This document shows, piece by piece, positions 37,541 to 47,115 of a stretch of DNA of 64,000 nt. Position 1 is the stretch's first letter; each line of letters opens with the position of its first letter. Made by a program: the position numbers and the translations under genes. The notes beneath the pieces were generated by a model that saw only the letters and a program-made list of their open reading frames with translations, did no database searches and had not been told where the DNA came from. This DNA comes from an uncultured Clostridium sp. (lineage in GTDB: Bacteria; Bacillota; Clostridia; TANB77; CAG-508): assembly GCA_948465565.1 (NCBI GenBank), contig CAOJXR010000001.1, positions 372,001 to 436,000 on the forward strand, written 5' to 3'.

Positions 37541-39418
37541 TTACACTTTCTTAAACAACTCGGTAATTTCCCTATCGGAAAGCATGCCATTTTCAGCAAG
37601 TGCTTTAGACAGTGCCTGCAAATGTTTGAACTTGCAATTAAGCAAATCCTCAGCATACTTGCGAGCTTCCTCCAAAATCGTATTCACTTGTTCGTCAATT
37701 TTCTTAGCCATTTCACGGTCAAGCATATCATCTTTTCCCTCTATCTCATAAACACGATTCTGGGAAATCTCCTCCACAAGACCATAACTCATTACAACTT
37801 TCCTTGCCAATTTTGTCGCCTTTACCAAATCAGAGGATGCACCCGCCGTCAACTGACTTGAGCACATTTTCTCTGCAACCCTTCCCCCAAGCATACTGCC
37901 AATCAATTGAATATAGTATCTCTTGTTTTGAGAAGGAGTCATATCTCTATCAATCTCAAATACATTGACGCCAAGATAATCCTCTGCTGGCATAATCGAC
38001 ACAGCCCGTACATTGCGCTCAATCAGCTCTCCAGAGAAGAAATTCACGATATAATGTCCAGATTCATGATAAGCAGTAGACATTTTGGCAAGCGTAGACA
38101 TATTTTCAAACTTTTTGTAATTAACATCAAAGTTATCCATAATGTCTTGCTCGATAACCTCAGCTCTGCCCGCAAGCTCAGCACATACCATGGTTTTGTC
38201 CAACAAATCCAGTGTTCTATCCGGATTCTTGGTCTCATAGTTAAAGCACGATGCCTTAAAAATAACCATATCCACAAGTTCTCTGGAAATCGTAGTTTTG
38301 TGTGCCGCCTCAAGCCGTTTAATCTGATTTTTAATCATATCATAAACCTTGTCAGCTTTCGGCTCATCAACTACAATTCTTTCAAACCTACGCTTTAAGG
38401 CACCATCCTCTGAAAAATACTTGACATATTCCTTTTCAGTCGTTGCGCCAATAACCCTGGTATCGCCACGTGCCAGCAAAGGTTTCAGAGCATTTGCCAA
38501 GTCCATCTCGCCCTTTTCACAGGCCCCAGCGCCAAGCATCGTGTGAATCTCATCGATAAACAAAATGCAATTGGGACTCTTCTCCAAAAAGGCAATAAGG
38601 CTCTTGAACCTTTCCTCTGCTGTACCACGATATTTCGTTCCAGCAACAATCGAATTAATGTCAAGTGCAAGAACTACGTTGTCTTTAAACTTCTCTGGAC
38701 AATTGCCTGTAACCACCATCCAAGTGAATTTCTCCACTAACGCTGTTTTACCAACGCCAGGCTCACCCACAAGAACAGCATTCCGCTTGGTAGTCTTCAT
38801 CAAAACTCTGACGAGTTTCTTGGTCTCCTCGTCTCTCCCGCAAATATAGCACTCTTGGCTGTCCTTTGAAAACTTTGTATTAAGAACAGTCAAAAAACTA
38901 CTTAATTCACGCGGAACCTCAAATTCGTCCGACATAGTTATCTCCTCTTTCCAATCCTCAAAACTTTCTGGAATTTCGATGCTAGGGATAAAGGCATTCA
39001 TAATTGTCATAAACTCTTTCGGATACATTTCCGAAAAAGCCCCAGTCATGTGACTTGCCTCAATCATGTTTGTGTGATAGTGTTTCTCCGCTATCCTTCC
39101 AGCTTGGTCAAGAAGATATACAATGTTCTCATCAATTGTAATCATGTCTTCCTCTTTACCATTCACTTTAAAAGAAAGAGATGCCGTAGAATACTCTTGA
39201 TCACCAACCATGCTGTTAAGTAGTGCTGTTGCTTTTGTATGGATTTCATCCTCGCTTATACCTTTAGAAATAAGGTAGCTGTGCATTGGCATGTCTGACA
39301 TTAAAAATAATGTCACAAACAACATCTCTTTCAGCACAGCAGGTGTCCCAATCGCATCCGCAATCCTTTTCGCAGAATAAATTGCGAATATAGCCGATTC
39401 ACTAAGTTTACAGCTCAT
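37541..39418 (-). CDS. Clp-type AAA+ ATPase fused to an FtsH-type M41 zinc peptidase
   Basis: 625 residues, no membrane segment. Residues 1-145 resemble a Clp N-domain. A CYICGRDEE pair-Cys linker leads to a ClpA/B D1-type AAA+ module: GEPGVGKT (218-225), ILFIDEIH (284-291), sensor VIGATTEKEY and the Arg pair in LKRRFERI. Then comes an FtsH-type peptidase: YHESGH (HExxH at 451-455), SIMPAEDYLGV, LGGRVAEK and TAGASSDLVKATKLAR, whose Asp is the expected third zinc ligand. FtsH normally carries its own AAA type and membrane anchors; here both are replaced. Start is ATG 39418 behind GGGAGG. Codon use is GC-richer than neighbours. Confidence 0.9.
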   Translation of the reverse strand: MSCKLSESAIFAIYSAKRIADAIGTPAVLKEMLFVTLFLMSDMPMHSYLISKGISEDEIHTKATALLNSMVGDQEYSTASLSFKVNGKEEDMITIDENIVYLLDQAGRIAEKHYHTNMIEASHMTGAFSEMYPKEFMTIMNAFIPSIEIPESFEDWKEEITMSDEFEVPRELSSFLTVLNTKFSKDSQECYICGRDEETKKLVRVLMKTTKRNAVLVGEPGVGKTALVEKFTWMVVTGNCPEKFKDNVVLALDINSIVAGTKYRGTAEERFKSLIAFLEKSPNCILFIDEIHTMLGAGACEKGEMDLANALKPLLARGDTRVIGATTEKEYVKYFSEDGALKRRFERIVVDEPKADKVYDMIKNQIKRLEAAHKTTISRELVDMVIFKASCFNYETKNPDRTLDLLDKTMVCAELAGRAEVIEQDIMDNFDVNYKKFENMSTLAKMSTAYHESGHYIVNFFSGELIERNVRAVSIMPAEDYLGVNVFEIDRDMTPSQNKRYYIQLIGSMLGGRVAEKMCSSQLTAGASSDLVKATKLARKVVMSYGLVEEISQNRVYEIEGKDDMLDREMAKKIDEQVNTILEEARKYAEDLLNCKFKHLQALSKALAENGMLSDREITELFKKV

Positions 39419-39506
39419 TTTTGATGCCTCCCTTTGCTGTCACTACATTGTTTAAAGGTACTATCTCTAAGCTTTGTCACCTCCTAAAAATATATACAAA
39501 TATTTT

Positions 39507-39537
39507 AAAGCGGTTAACCAAATTTGTCAACCGCTTT
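39507..39537 (-). terminator. Terminator after the DUF4116 gene
   Basis: AAAGCGGTTGAC / GTTAACCGCTTT (one mismatch) starting at the stop codon of the DUF4116 gene on the minus strand. The following tract is only moderately T-rich. Confidence 0.6.
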
Positions 39538-40067
39538 TATTCCGCATTTTTAATCTCTTGAACCTGCTCATTTTTTTGTATCTCAGGTTCCAAAAACTTA
39601 AAACATTTCTTATTCTTTTTCATAACATTTACAGCTACATCTAAATCATTTCTCAAACATTTACTAGCATACTTCACAATTATCGGTTTATCATCAATCG
39701 CCTGCAATACAACATCCTTATCATCCCTCATTTCTTGTGACGCAAAATACAAAATCTGACCACTCTTCTTAAGTCCAGCAATCAACAATTCCTTATCATC
39801 CTTCAAAGACTCATCAACATAACAATATGTCCATCCCAGCTTACTTACTGACTCATATACAATCTCTCTATCTTTTTTTAAATCCAAACTAACAAATTCT
39901 AATGCCTCTGGATTATTTTTTACAGCTGTAAAAGCAATTTCTCTATCATTTTGTAATTCAGCATCTGCAAACTCTAATAATTTTCCATTTTCTGAAACAG
40001 CCTTTAAAACATAATCTCTATTATCTGAATTTTTTCTCATCTCAACAATCTCAATTGGTTCTGGCAT
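39537..40067 (-). CDS. DUF4116-type repeat protein
   Basis: 176 residues made of about five roughly 26-residue repeats with the pattern (L/M)-x-(D/N)-D-(R/K)-(E/D)-(I/V)-(V/A)-x-x-(A/S)-V, for example LKKDREIVYESV, MRDDKDVVLQAI and LRNDLDVAVNVM. These helical DUF4116 repeats are of unknown function and probably bind proteins. The last gene of a likely two-gene unit with the membrane protein upstream. Confidence 0.8.
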   Translation of the reverse strand: MPEPIEIVEMRKNSDNRDYVLKAVSENGKLLEFADAELQNDREIAFTAVKNNPEALEFVSLDLKKDREIVYESVSKLGWTYCYVDESLKDDKELLIAGLKKSGQILYFASQEMRDDKDVVLQAIDDKPIIVKYASKCLRNDLDVAVNVMKKNKKCFKFLEPEIQKNEQVQEIKNAE

Positions 40068-40090
40068 TTATAAACATCCCTTTCATGCTA

Positions 40091-40588
40091 TTATTTTGAA
40101 ATGTAATCTCCATCTTTCAAATTAATTCTATGATTATTAAAATCTATTTTATCTATAAGTTTATTCTTTCTCTCAAACTCGTCCTTATCCTCATCAATAA
40201 AAATATCAGACATTAAAGTATAATCTTTATTCCTACCACCAATATAAACACAATCTTCCTGATAAATATAATACTTTGGAGACTCCTTCTCATCTACATA
40301 TTTAGAAAAAAACAAAAAAGCATCACTATTATAAACAGGTATGTCATCAGCCTTAACCTCATAGCCATCAAACACATCCCTTTCAGGCTCTTTTTCATCA
40401 GTTTTCTCCTCTGGTTTTTCCTCTGGATTTTGTACCGCATACTCCTTTTTAATTTCATCAAGCAAGCCACGTTCTTTCTCTAACTCATTACTAACAATAA
40501 GATACTTACTCATAATTACAATCATTGCAAAAAATATTATCACAAGAATATATATTGTTATTCTACCATGTTCATTACTAAATTCCAT
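40091..40588 (-). CDS. Single-span membrane protein of unknown function
   Basis: 165 residues from ATG 40588 (MEFSNEHGRITIYI), which has AAAGGAG upstream; the open frame runs further but without a site. One membrane segment (about 9-28) is followed by a short coiled coil, a Glu/Lys/Pro-rich linker (NPEEKPEEKTDEKEPE) and an acidic C-terminal domain. I recognise no family. It lies 23 nt before the DUF4116 gene, perhaps with a joint role. Confidence 0.7.
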   Translation of the reverse strand: MEFSNEHGRITIYILVIIFFAMIVIMSKYLIVSNELEKERGLLDEIKKEYAVQNPEEKPEEKTDEKEPERDVFDGYEVKADDIPVYNSDAFLFFSKYVDEKESPKYYIYQEDCVYIGGRNKDYTLMSDIFIDEDKDEFERKNKLIDKIDFNNHRINLKDGDYISK

Positions 40589-40704
40589 AACTTGCTCCTT
40601 TAATAAATTCAAAAATATTGTATATATAAACTTCAAAAAAATCAAGGCACAAAATCAAAATCATACAATATAGATATTCTTATTATCTCTCATACATATA
40701 AAAA

Positions 40705-40734
40705 AATTCCCTTTAGTATTACCTAAAGGGAATT
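40705..40734 (-). terminator. Terminator of the RelE-type toxin gene
   Basis: AATTCCCTTTAG / CTAAAGGGAATT hairpin with a T7 run on the minus strand. One of three hairpins with the same CCCTTTAGG core within 2.6 kb. Confidence 0.88.
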
Positions 40735-40740
40735 ATATAA

Positions 40741-41058
40741 TTACATATAATTCTTTTTGTTATAATACATATGAGAAACATACACAATTTTATTACATTC
40801 ATCAATAGTATATAAAAGAACATAGCTCTTAACAACCATCCTTCTATATTCTCGTTCAGCTCTATCTCTCTTTTCTATTTTGGGATATAAATTTGGAGAC
40901 CTTTCAAGTGTCAAAACACTTTCTCTCACTTGATGAATTAAATTTTTAGCCGACTCACTTGCCTTCAATTCTTTAAAAATATAATTATAAATATCATCCA
41001 TTTCATCTATACAATCTTCTGTAAATTCCACTTCATAACTGCTAATACTAGAATCCAT
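40741..41058 (-). CDS. RelE/ParE-family toxin
   Basis: About 105 residues. The pattern is that of the RelE/ParE superfamily: VEFTEDCIDEMDDIYNYI at the N-terminus, LERSPNLYPKIE in the middle, and EYRRMVVKSYVLLYTID followed by VYVSHMYYNKKNY at the end. The start is probably ATG 41058, inside the last codons of the antitoxin gene. It likely cleaves mRNA or inhibits gyrase, depending on subtype; this cannot be told from sequence. Confidence 0.85.
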   Translation of the reverse strand: MDSSISSYEVEFTEDCIDEMDDIYNYIFKELKASESAKNLIHQVRESVLTLERSPNLYPKIEKRDRAEREYRRMVVKSYVLLYTIDECNKIVYVSHMYYNKKNYM

Positions 41059-41287
41059 ATTTTTCTTCAAACTCTCTAAATACCTCCGCTGCTTTTTTAG
41101 TTCTACCCATTCTTATATCTTCCTCAGATTTTAATAAATGTTCATCTATCTTATCATTCAATTTCTTTTTCTTATATTCCTCCATACTCATTATAATTAC
41201 TTTATTCTGTTTATCCTTACTTACCACAACTTCCCCATATTGCTCAACTGCTATTTCTATTTCTTTAATATTGGTTACACCTTGCAT
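41048..41287 (-). CDS. Phd/YefM-type antitoxin
   Basis: 79 residues: an N-terminal DNA-binding part (VTNIKEIEIAVEQYGEVVVS, VIIMSMEEYKKKK) and an acidic, probably disordered tail that would wrap the toxin. GAGGTGATG lies before ATG 41287. It overlaps the toxin gene by 11 nt in the usual antitoxin-first order. Confidence 0.83.
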   Translation of the reverse strand: MQGVTNIKEIEIAVEQYGEVVVSKDKQNKVIIMSMEEYKKKKLNDKIDEHLLKSEEDIRMGRTKKAAEVFREFEEKYGF

Positions 41288-41300
41288 AACATCACCTCTT

Positions 41301-41328
41301 TACTATGATACAAATAGTATAACATACT
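41301..41328 (-). promoter_or_regulatory. Antitoxin promoter/operator
   Basis: On the minus strand a TATACT -10 box (41321-41316) lies inside the palindrome AGTAT-AAC-ATACT (41316-41328). An overlapping inverted repeat TACTAT...ATAGTA spans 41301-41319. This is the expected position for autorepression by the antitoxin. The -35 box is weak. Confidence 0.6.
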
Positions 41329-41385
41329 TTATAAAAATATAAAACATTTTTTCATCTACATCTTTTTACAAAAATCTACACAAAA

Positions 41386-41416
41386 AAATCCCTCTAGGTT
41401 TTACCTAAAGGGATTT
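41386..41416 (-). terminator. Terminator of the SPL-like/Cys-rich operon
   Basis: AAATCCCTTTAGG / CCTAGAGGGATTT hairpin (one mismatch) with a T7 run on the minus strand, past the stop of the Cys-rich protein gene. Confidence 0.88.
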
Positions 41417-41441
41417 TTTTTAATATTTATTTCTATATACT

Positions 41442-42185
41442 TCATAACCACATCAATCTATTAATAGTTTTATCTCTAGGAGTCAAAATACTAACTCTAA
41501 TTATAATTTTTTGTAATAAATTAAAGAAACAATCTGCATATGTAATATCTTTAATTCTATATTTCTCCTTAATTGCATCACATGTAAACAACTTACAAGC
41601 AAAACATTTAGCTGAACAAGAACCATCTTTTGATAAATATTCACACATCTTACTATCCTTAAAAGAAAATAACTTCACATGATAACAGCATCCCATTTTC
41701 TTCTCTTTTCCTCTACAAGGATTTCTCTTAGCAACACAAACATCATTTTTAAAATCGCAATAATTCAATCTTCTACATTCTTTGTCCAAGTATTCACAAG
41801 ATTTATCATAAATATACTCAATACGACTTCTTTTAGCCTTCAATTCACTCAAATTAACTACAACTTCTAACTCATTATAAAATTTTGGATTTATTGCTAA
41901 ATTTTCATCAGCTACAAGAATTGCAGAAATATTTTCATTCTCAATTGTAATCCCCCAATTTATATGATTTTTAATACATTTCTTTTGCAATTTTAAAAGT
42001 TTTCTCAACAGTTTCTTTGTATGCTTATAATCAGAAATTTCAAAAGATTTTATAACAACCAAAATCTTATTAAATTTTTTCTTTACATTAGACCTCTCGC
42101 AAGTACGAATTAATTGAATATTACCATTTGTTCCTATTCCTTGCTTTAATTGTTTGAACTCATCATCACTCATCTTTTTTAACAT
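41442..42185 (-). CDS. Cys-rich protein next to the SPL-like radical SAM enzyme
   Basis: 247 residues. The N-terminal half is basic and helical/mixed. The C-terminal half contains about a dozen Cys in closely spaced groups (LNYCDFKNDVCVAKRNPC, MGCCYH, GSCSAKCFACKLFTC), suggesting zinc or iron-sulfur binding. GGAG lies 7 nt before ATG 42185. It follows the SPL-like gene by 39 nt in the same transcript. I do not recognise a characterised family; the Cys pattern resembles small iron-sulfur maturation or DUF3109-like proteins. Confidence 0.7.
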   Translation of the reverse strand: MLKKMSDDEFKQLKQGIGTNGNIQLIRTCERSNVKKKFNKILVVIKSFEISDYKHTKKLLRKLLKLQKKCIKNHINWGITIENENISAILVADENLAINPKFYNELEVVVNLSELKAKRSRIEYIYDKSCEYLDKECRRLNYCDFKNDVCVAKRNPCRGKEKKMGCCYHVKLFSFKDSKMCEYLSKDGSCSAKCFACKLFTCDAIKEKYRIKDITYADCFFNLLQKIIIRVSILTPRDKTINRLMWL

Positions 42186-42224
42186 ATTATTTCTCCATTA
42201 CTTTCACCTATATAATAGCACTAA

Positions 42225-43220
42225 TCATACAATATATGCAATGTCATTTCCACTAAAATATTTTCTCATCTGCTCTATAAAAAACTTTCTCCCCTCATCA
42301 CGCACGCTCTCTTTATACATATATTTTCCCTTACCTCTACCAGTCATCAACTCTTTATCATACAAATTTATAGCATTTGGAAAAGCCTCTTCATTTATTT
42401 TAGTATGAACAAAACTATAAGTCATAAATATAATTTCAAAAAAAGCATCCTTCTTTACTTCTGGTGACAATTCTCTATTTAACGTCTGTATCAATTCCAA
42501 ATACAACTCTTTCCAATTATCCACCATAATAACAGGAGCAATCAAAATACCAATCTTATATCCAGCCTGCTTAAGCTTATTTATCGCATTAATCCTATTC
42601 ATTAATCTCGATGTTCCAAACTCAACCTTATTAATAATCTCCTCAGGATTAACACTCATTCTAACAGTTACCTTTCCTTGATGGTTCAAAGGCAAAATAC
42701 TGTCTACCATATCAAACTTAGTTGGAAAAGTTAAATGTCCCTTTGTATTTTTAAAATTCTCTATCGTCCAAACCAAATTATTAGTTATAGTATTCTCCAA
42801 AACTAAATCACTGTTACTACCTATTTCAAACGTTAACTCTCTTTCAGCCTCTCTACTCACTCTCAATATTTTCTCAAGCATTTTTTCTCTATTCACAAAA
42901 AGTCTCAAATATGCACATTTATTATAATTACAAACCAAATAACAATACATACAAGCAGCTGTGCAACCAGATGATGTATATGGAACTAAAAAATCAGACG
43001 TCTTATGATTTTCCACAAATTTATGTGTTTTTCTAACACCAATAATCAAATTTCTTTTCATTGATGCAAATTCCTTATTCTCTTTTTTTCGCATCTCCTC
43101 AATATTATTATGACTTTCAATCTCTATTTTAGGCACTTCTTTATACTTATCCATCAATTCCACTCCCAATGGATAATTTAAAATATCTTTTTCGTAATAT
43201 ATAGATTTTGGTTCAAACAT
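42225..43220 (-). CDS. Spore photoproduct lyase-family radical SAM protein
   Basis: 331 residues. The radical SAM cluster motif is SSGCTAACMYCYLV (C-x3-C-x2-C), followed by RLFVNREKM and TFEIGSNSDLVLENT, then TFPTKFDMVDSIL and VTVRMSVNPEEI, all in SPL order. SPL repairs the UV thymine dimer of spores. At the position of the H-donating Cys of SPL (Cys in the SCTSD-type motif) this protein has Ser (GSNSD), so it may be an SPL paralogue with another activity. AAGGAG precedes ATG 43220. The Cys-rich protein gene follows it. Confidence 0.83.
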   Translation of the reverse strand: MFEPKSIYYEKDILNYPLGVELMDKYKEVPKIEIESHNNIEEMRKKENKEFASMKRNLIIGVRKTHKFVENHKTSDFLVPYTSSGCTAACMYCYLVCNYNKCAYLRLFVNREKMLEKILRVSREAERELTFEIGSNSDLVLENTITNNLVWTIENFKNTKGHLTFPTKFDMVDSILPLNHQGKVTVRMSVNPEEIINKVEFGTSRLMNRINAINKLKQAGYKIGILIAPVIMVDNWKELYLELIQTLNRELSPEVKKDAFFEIIFMTYSFVHTKINEEAFPNAINLYDKELMTGRGKGKYMYKESVRDEGRKFFIEQMRKYFSGNDIAYIV

Positions 43221-43273
43221 AAAATTCTCCTTAAACTTTAATTATATATTACTTAGTTTTTCCCAATACATAA

Positions 43274-43307
43274 AAAAACATTCCCTCTAGGTTTACCTAA
43301 AGGGAAT
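43274..43307 (-). terminator. Terminator of the RNase P RNA gene
   Basis: ATTCCCTTTAGG / CCTAGAGGGAAT hairpin (one mismatch) then a T7 run on the minus strand, right after the 3' end of rnpB. Confidence 0.88.
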
Positions 43308-43311
43308 CATA

Positions 43312-43662
<351 letters not shown>

Positions 43663-43667
43663 ATACT

Positions 43668-43696
43668 ATTTTAAAATGATTTTAACAATTTGTCAA
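43668..43696 (-). promoter_or_regulatory. rnpB promoter
   Basis: TTGACA (43696-43691), 17-nt spacer, TAAAAT (43673-43668) on the minus strand. The -35 box contains the TGA stop codon of the upstream 45-residue gene. Confidence 0.85.
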
Positions 43697-43830
43697 TCTT
43701 TCTTTTTCTTTGTCATCTTATCAAATCTCTCCGCATTCTCCTTTTGCTTATCCAAAGGAAGCCATGCAAACTCACTGCAAACTGTCTCTCCATACATTGT
43801 CACATTATCTTTTTTCTCTTTATCTTCCAT
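43693..43830 (-). CDS. Small 45-residue protein
   Basis: MEDKEKKDNVTMYGETVCSE, then FAWLPLDKQKENAERFDKM and a lysine-rich end. ATG 43830 is 7 nt after a strong GGAGGG. The hydrophilic, charged composition and the perfect ribosome site make it a likely real gene, although it is below most length cut-offs. It has no recognisable family. It lies between the 77-residue gene and rnpB, on the same strand as ligA. Confidence 0.7.
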   Translation of the reverse strand: MEDKEKKDNVTMYGETVCSEFAWLPLDKQKENAERFDKMTKKKKD

Positions 43831-43866
43831 AACAAGCCCTCCATTCTAGGCTTATTATTTCAAAAT

Positions 43867-44100
43867 CTATAAAACCTTATACTCAAAATTCTCCATAAAA
43901 TCAAACATATCCTTAACACCCTTAAGGGTCATAATCTCATTTTTAGGTTGTGGACTCTTAGAATTCTCAGTAACCATCTCTTTTTTATAACAATTCTTTT
44001 GCATTTTATAAATCAAATATCGAATATCCATATAATCAAAATACAATTGATATCCTTCATTCAAATCCTTCCAAAACTGTTCAAACGAATATTTTTCCAT
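43867..44100 (-). CDS. Unknown 77-residue protein after ligA
   Basis: Begins MEKYSFEQFWKDLNEGYQLY and is rich in aromatic and charged residues; a Pro/Lys/Ser linker (NSKSPQPKNE) precedes a helical end. GAGGAG, within the last ligA codons, lies 6 nt before ATG 44100, so it is likely translated from the ligA transcript. No family recognised. Confidence 0.68.
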   Translation of the reverse strand: MEKYSFEQFWKDLNEGYQLYFDYMDIRYLIYKMQKNCYKKEMVTENSKSPQPKNEIMTLKGVKDMFDFMENFEYKVL

Positions 44101-44103
44101 CGT

Positions 44104-46152
<2,049 letters not shown>

Positions 46153-46746
46153 TTACTCTTTAAATAAATCTTTACCACTAGCTAAGTAGTTCCATCCAGA
46201 AAAAACCGTAGCCACAACAGAAATCGCCATCATAACAGAAGTAATAATATTTATAACTAATGCAAAACCGCTAATTCCACCATTTACAAAAGCAAAAAAT
46301 CCATGTACATCAATAAAAGCAAAAATCAAAGCAATCATCTGAGTAACAGTCTTAAGTTTTCCCCAAATAGAAGCAGCAATAACCTTTCCGCCCTTTTCTA
46401 CCGCAATTAATCTAAAACCTGAAACAATAAATTCTCTAGCTAACACAATAACTGGAATCCATGCTGGAAGCAATCCTTTTTCAACTAGAATAACCATCGC
46501 AGCAAGAACCAATATTTTATCTGCAAGTGGATCTAAAAACTTTCCAAAAGTAGTCACCTGATTACGTGACCTTGCTATGTACCCGTCCAATTTATCTGTA
46601 ATAGACGCAATAATAAAAATCACTTCCATTATAATCATTGCTGTAGTAACACCATACACATCCCCACCTAATGGCAAATACGCAAAGATTACCATTATAG
46701 GCACTAAAATAATTCTAAAAATCGTTAGTTTGTTTGCTAAGTTCAT
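46153..46746 (-). CDS. pgsA: CDP-diacylglycerol-glycerol-3-phosphate 3-phosphatidyltransferase
   Basis: 197 residues from ATG 46746 (MNLANKLTIFRIIL), the usual PgsA N-terminus; ATG 46761 is an alternative. It makes phosphatidylglycerol phosphate. The CDP-alcohol phosphotransferase signature DKLDGYIARSRNQVTTFGKF followed by LDPLADK (D-G-x2-A-R-x8-G-x3-D-x3-D) is complete. About five membrane segments are present. Phosphatidylglycerol is also the glycerol phosphate donor for LtaS-type enzymes such as the one at 4327. Confidence 0.95.
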   Translation of the reverse strand: MNLANKLTIFRIILVPIMVIFAYLPLGGDVYGVTTAMIIMEVIFIIASITDKLDGYIARSRNQVTTFGKFLDPLADKILVLAAMVILVEKGLLPAWIPVIVLAREFIVSGFRLIAVEKGGKVIAASIWGKLKTVTQMIALIFAFIDVHGFFAFVNGGISGFALVINIITSVMMAISVVATVFSGWNYLASGKDLFKE

Positions 46747-46783
46747 ATACTTATACCCCATTTCTATAATTTTTTATATAAAG

Positions 46784-47059
46784 CTACCTTCTATTAAGTT
46801 CAACAATATCAACAATATCTGAAATATACTTTCCTATAACTGGAATATTCAGCCTCACAATATATTGCAACAGCCAAATTAAAACTGCTGTAATAAGATA
46901 AAATCCAATTCCAGTACCTATTCCCTTACCAATTCCAGAAAGTACACTTCTAAAAAACATCTTTGATTTACTATCTAGAATCTCAGCAATTTCATATATT
47001 CTAGTTCTCTCTAAATTTTTATTTAATTTATCAATCTCTTTAACAACTTTTCTAAACAT
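46784..47059 (-). CDS. DUF5665-like small membrane protein
   Basis: 91 residues. A basic N-terminal helix (KLNKNLERTRIYEIAEIL) is followed by a Gly-rich hydrophobic segment (SGIGKGIGTGIGFYLITAVLIWLLQYI) and an amphipathic end (GKYISDIVDIVE). This matches DUF5665, found next to pgsA/UPF0182-type genes in Firmicutes. GAGG at the edge of the preceding terminator hairpin lies 7 nt before ATG 47059. Function unknown. Confidence 0.78.
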   Translation of the reverse strand: MFRKVVKEIDKLNKNLERTRIYEIAEILDSKSKMFFRSVLSGIGKGIGTGIGFYLITAVLIWLLQYIVRLNIPVIGKYISDIVDIVELNRR

Positions 47060-47062
47060 CTC

Positions 47063-47102
47063 AAAACCTCAAACAATAATTACAATTATTGTTTGAAGTT
47101 TT
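47063..47102 (-). terminator. Terminator of the UPF0182 gene
   Basis: Long inverted repeat: AAAACTTCAAACAATAATT paired with AATTATTGTTTGAGGTTTT. It lies after the UPF0182 stop and reaches the ribosome site of the DUF5665 gene, so it might also affect translation of that gene. Confidence 0.75.
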
Positions 47103-47115
47103 AGAAAATTTTATT

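Noticed and set aside
37443..37751. Open frame opposite the end of the Clp/FtsH gene
   Set aside because: It runs antisense through a clearly coding sequence and the intergenic hairpin; shadow frame.
37541..39418. Clp/FtsH gene as an assembly chimera of two genes
   Set aside because: The reading frame is continuous, composition is even across the join, and the AAA to peptidase spacing is sensible. Read mapping would still be the final check.
36440..40588. A phage-defence island around the Clp/FtsH gene
   Set aside because: Neighbouring genes (unknown coiled-coil, DUF4116, single-span protein) show no known defence domains and lie in separate transcripts; no support beyond proximity.
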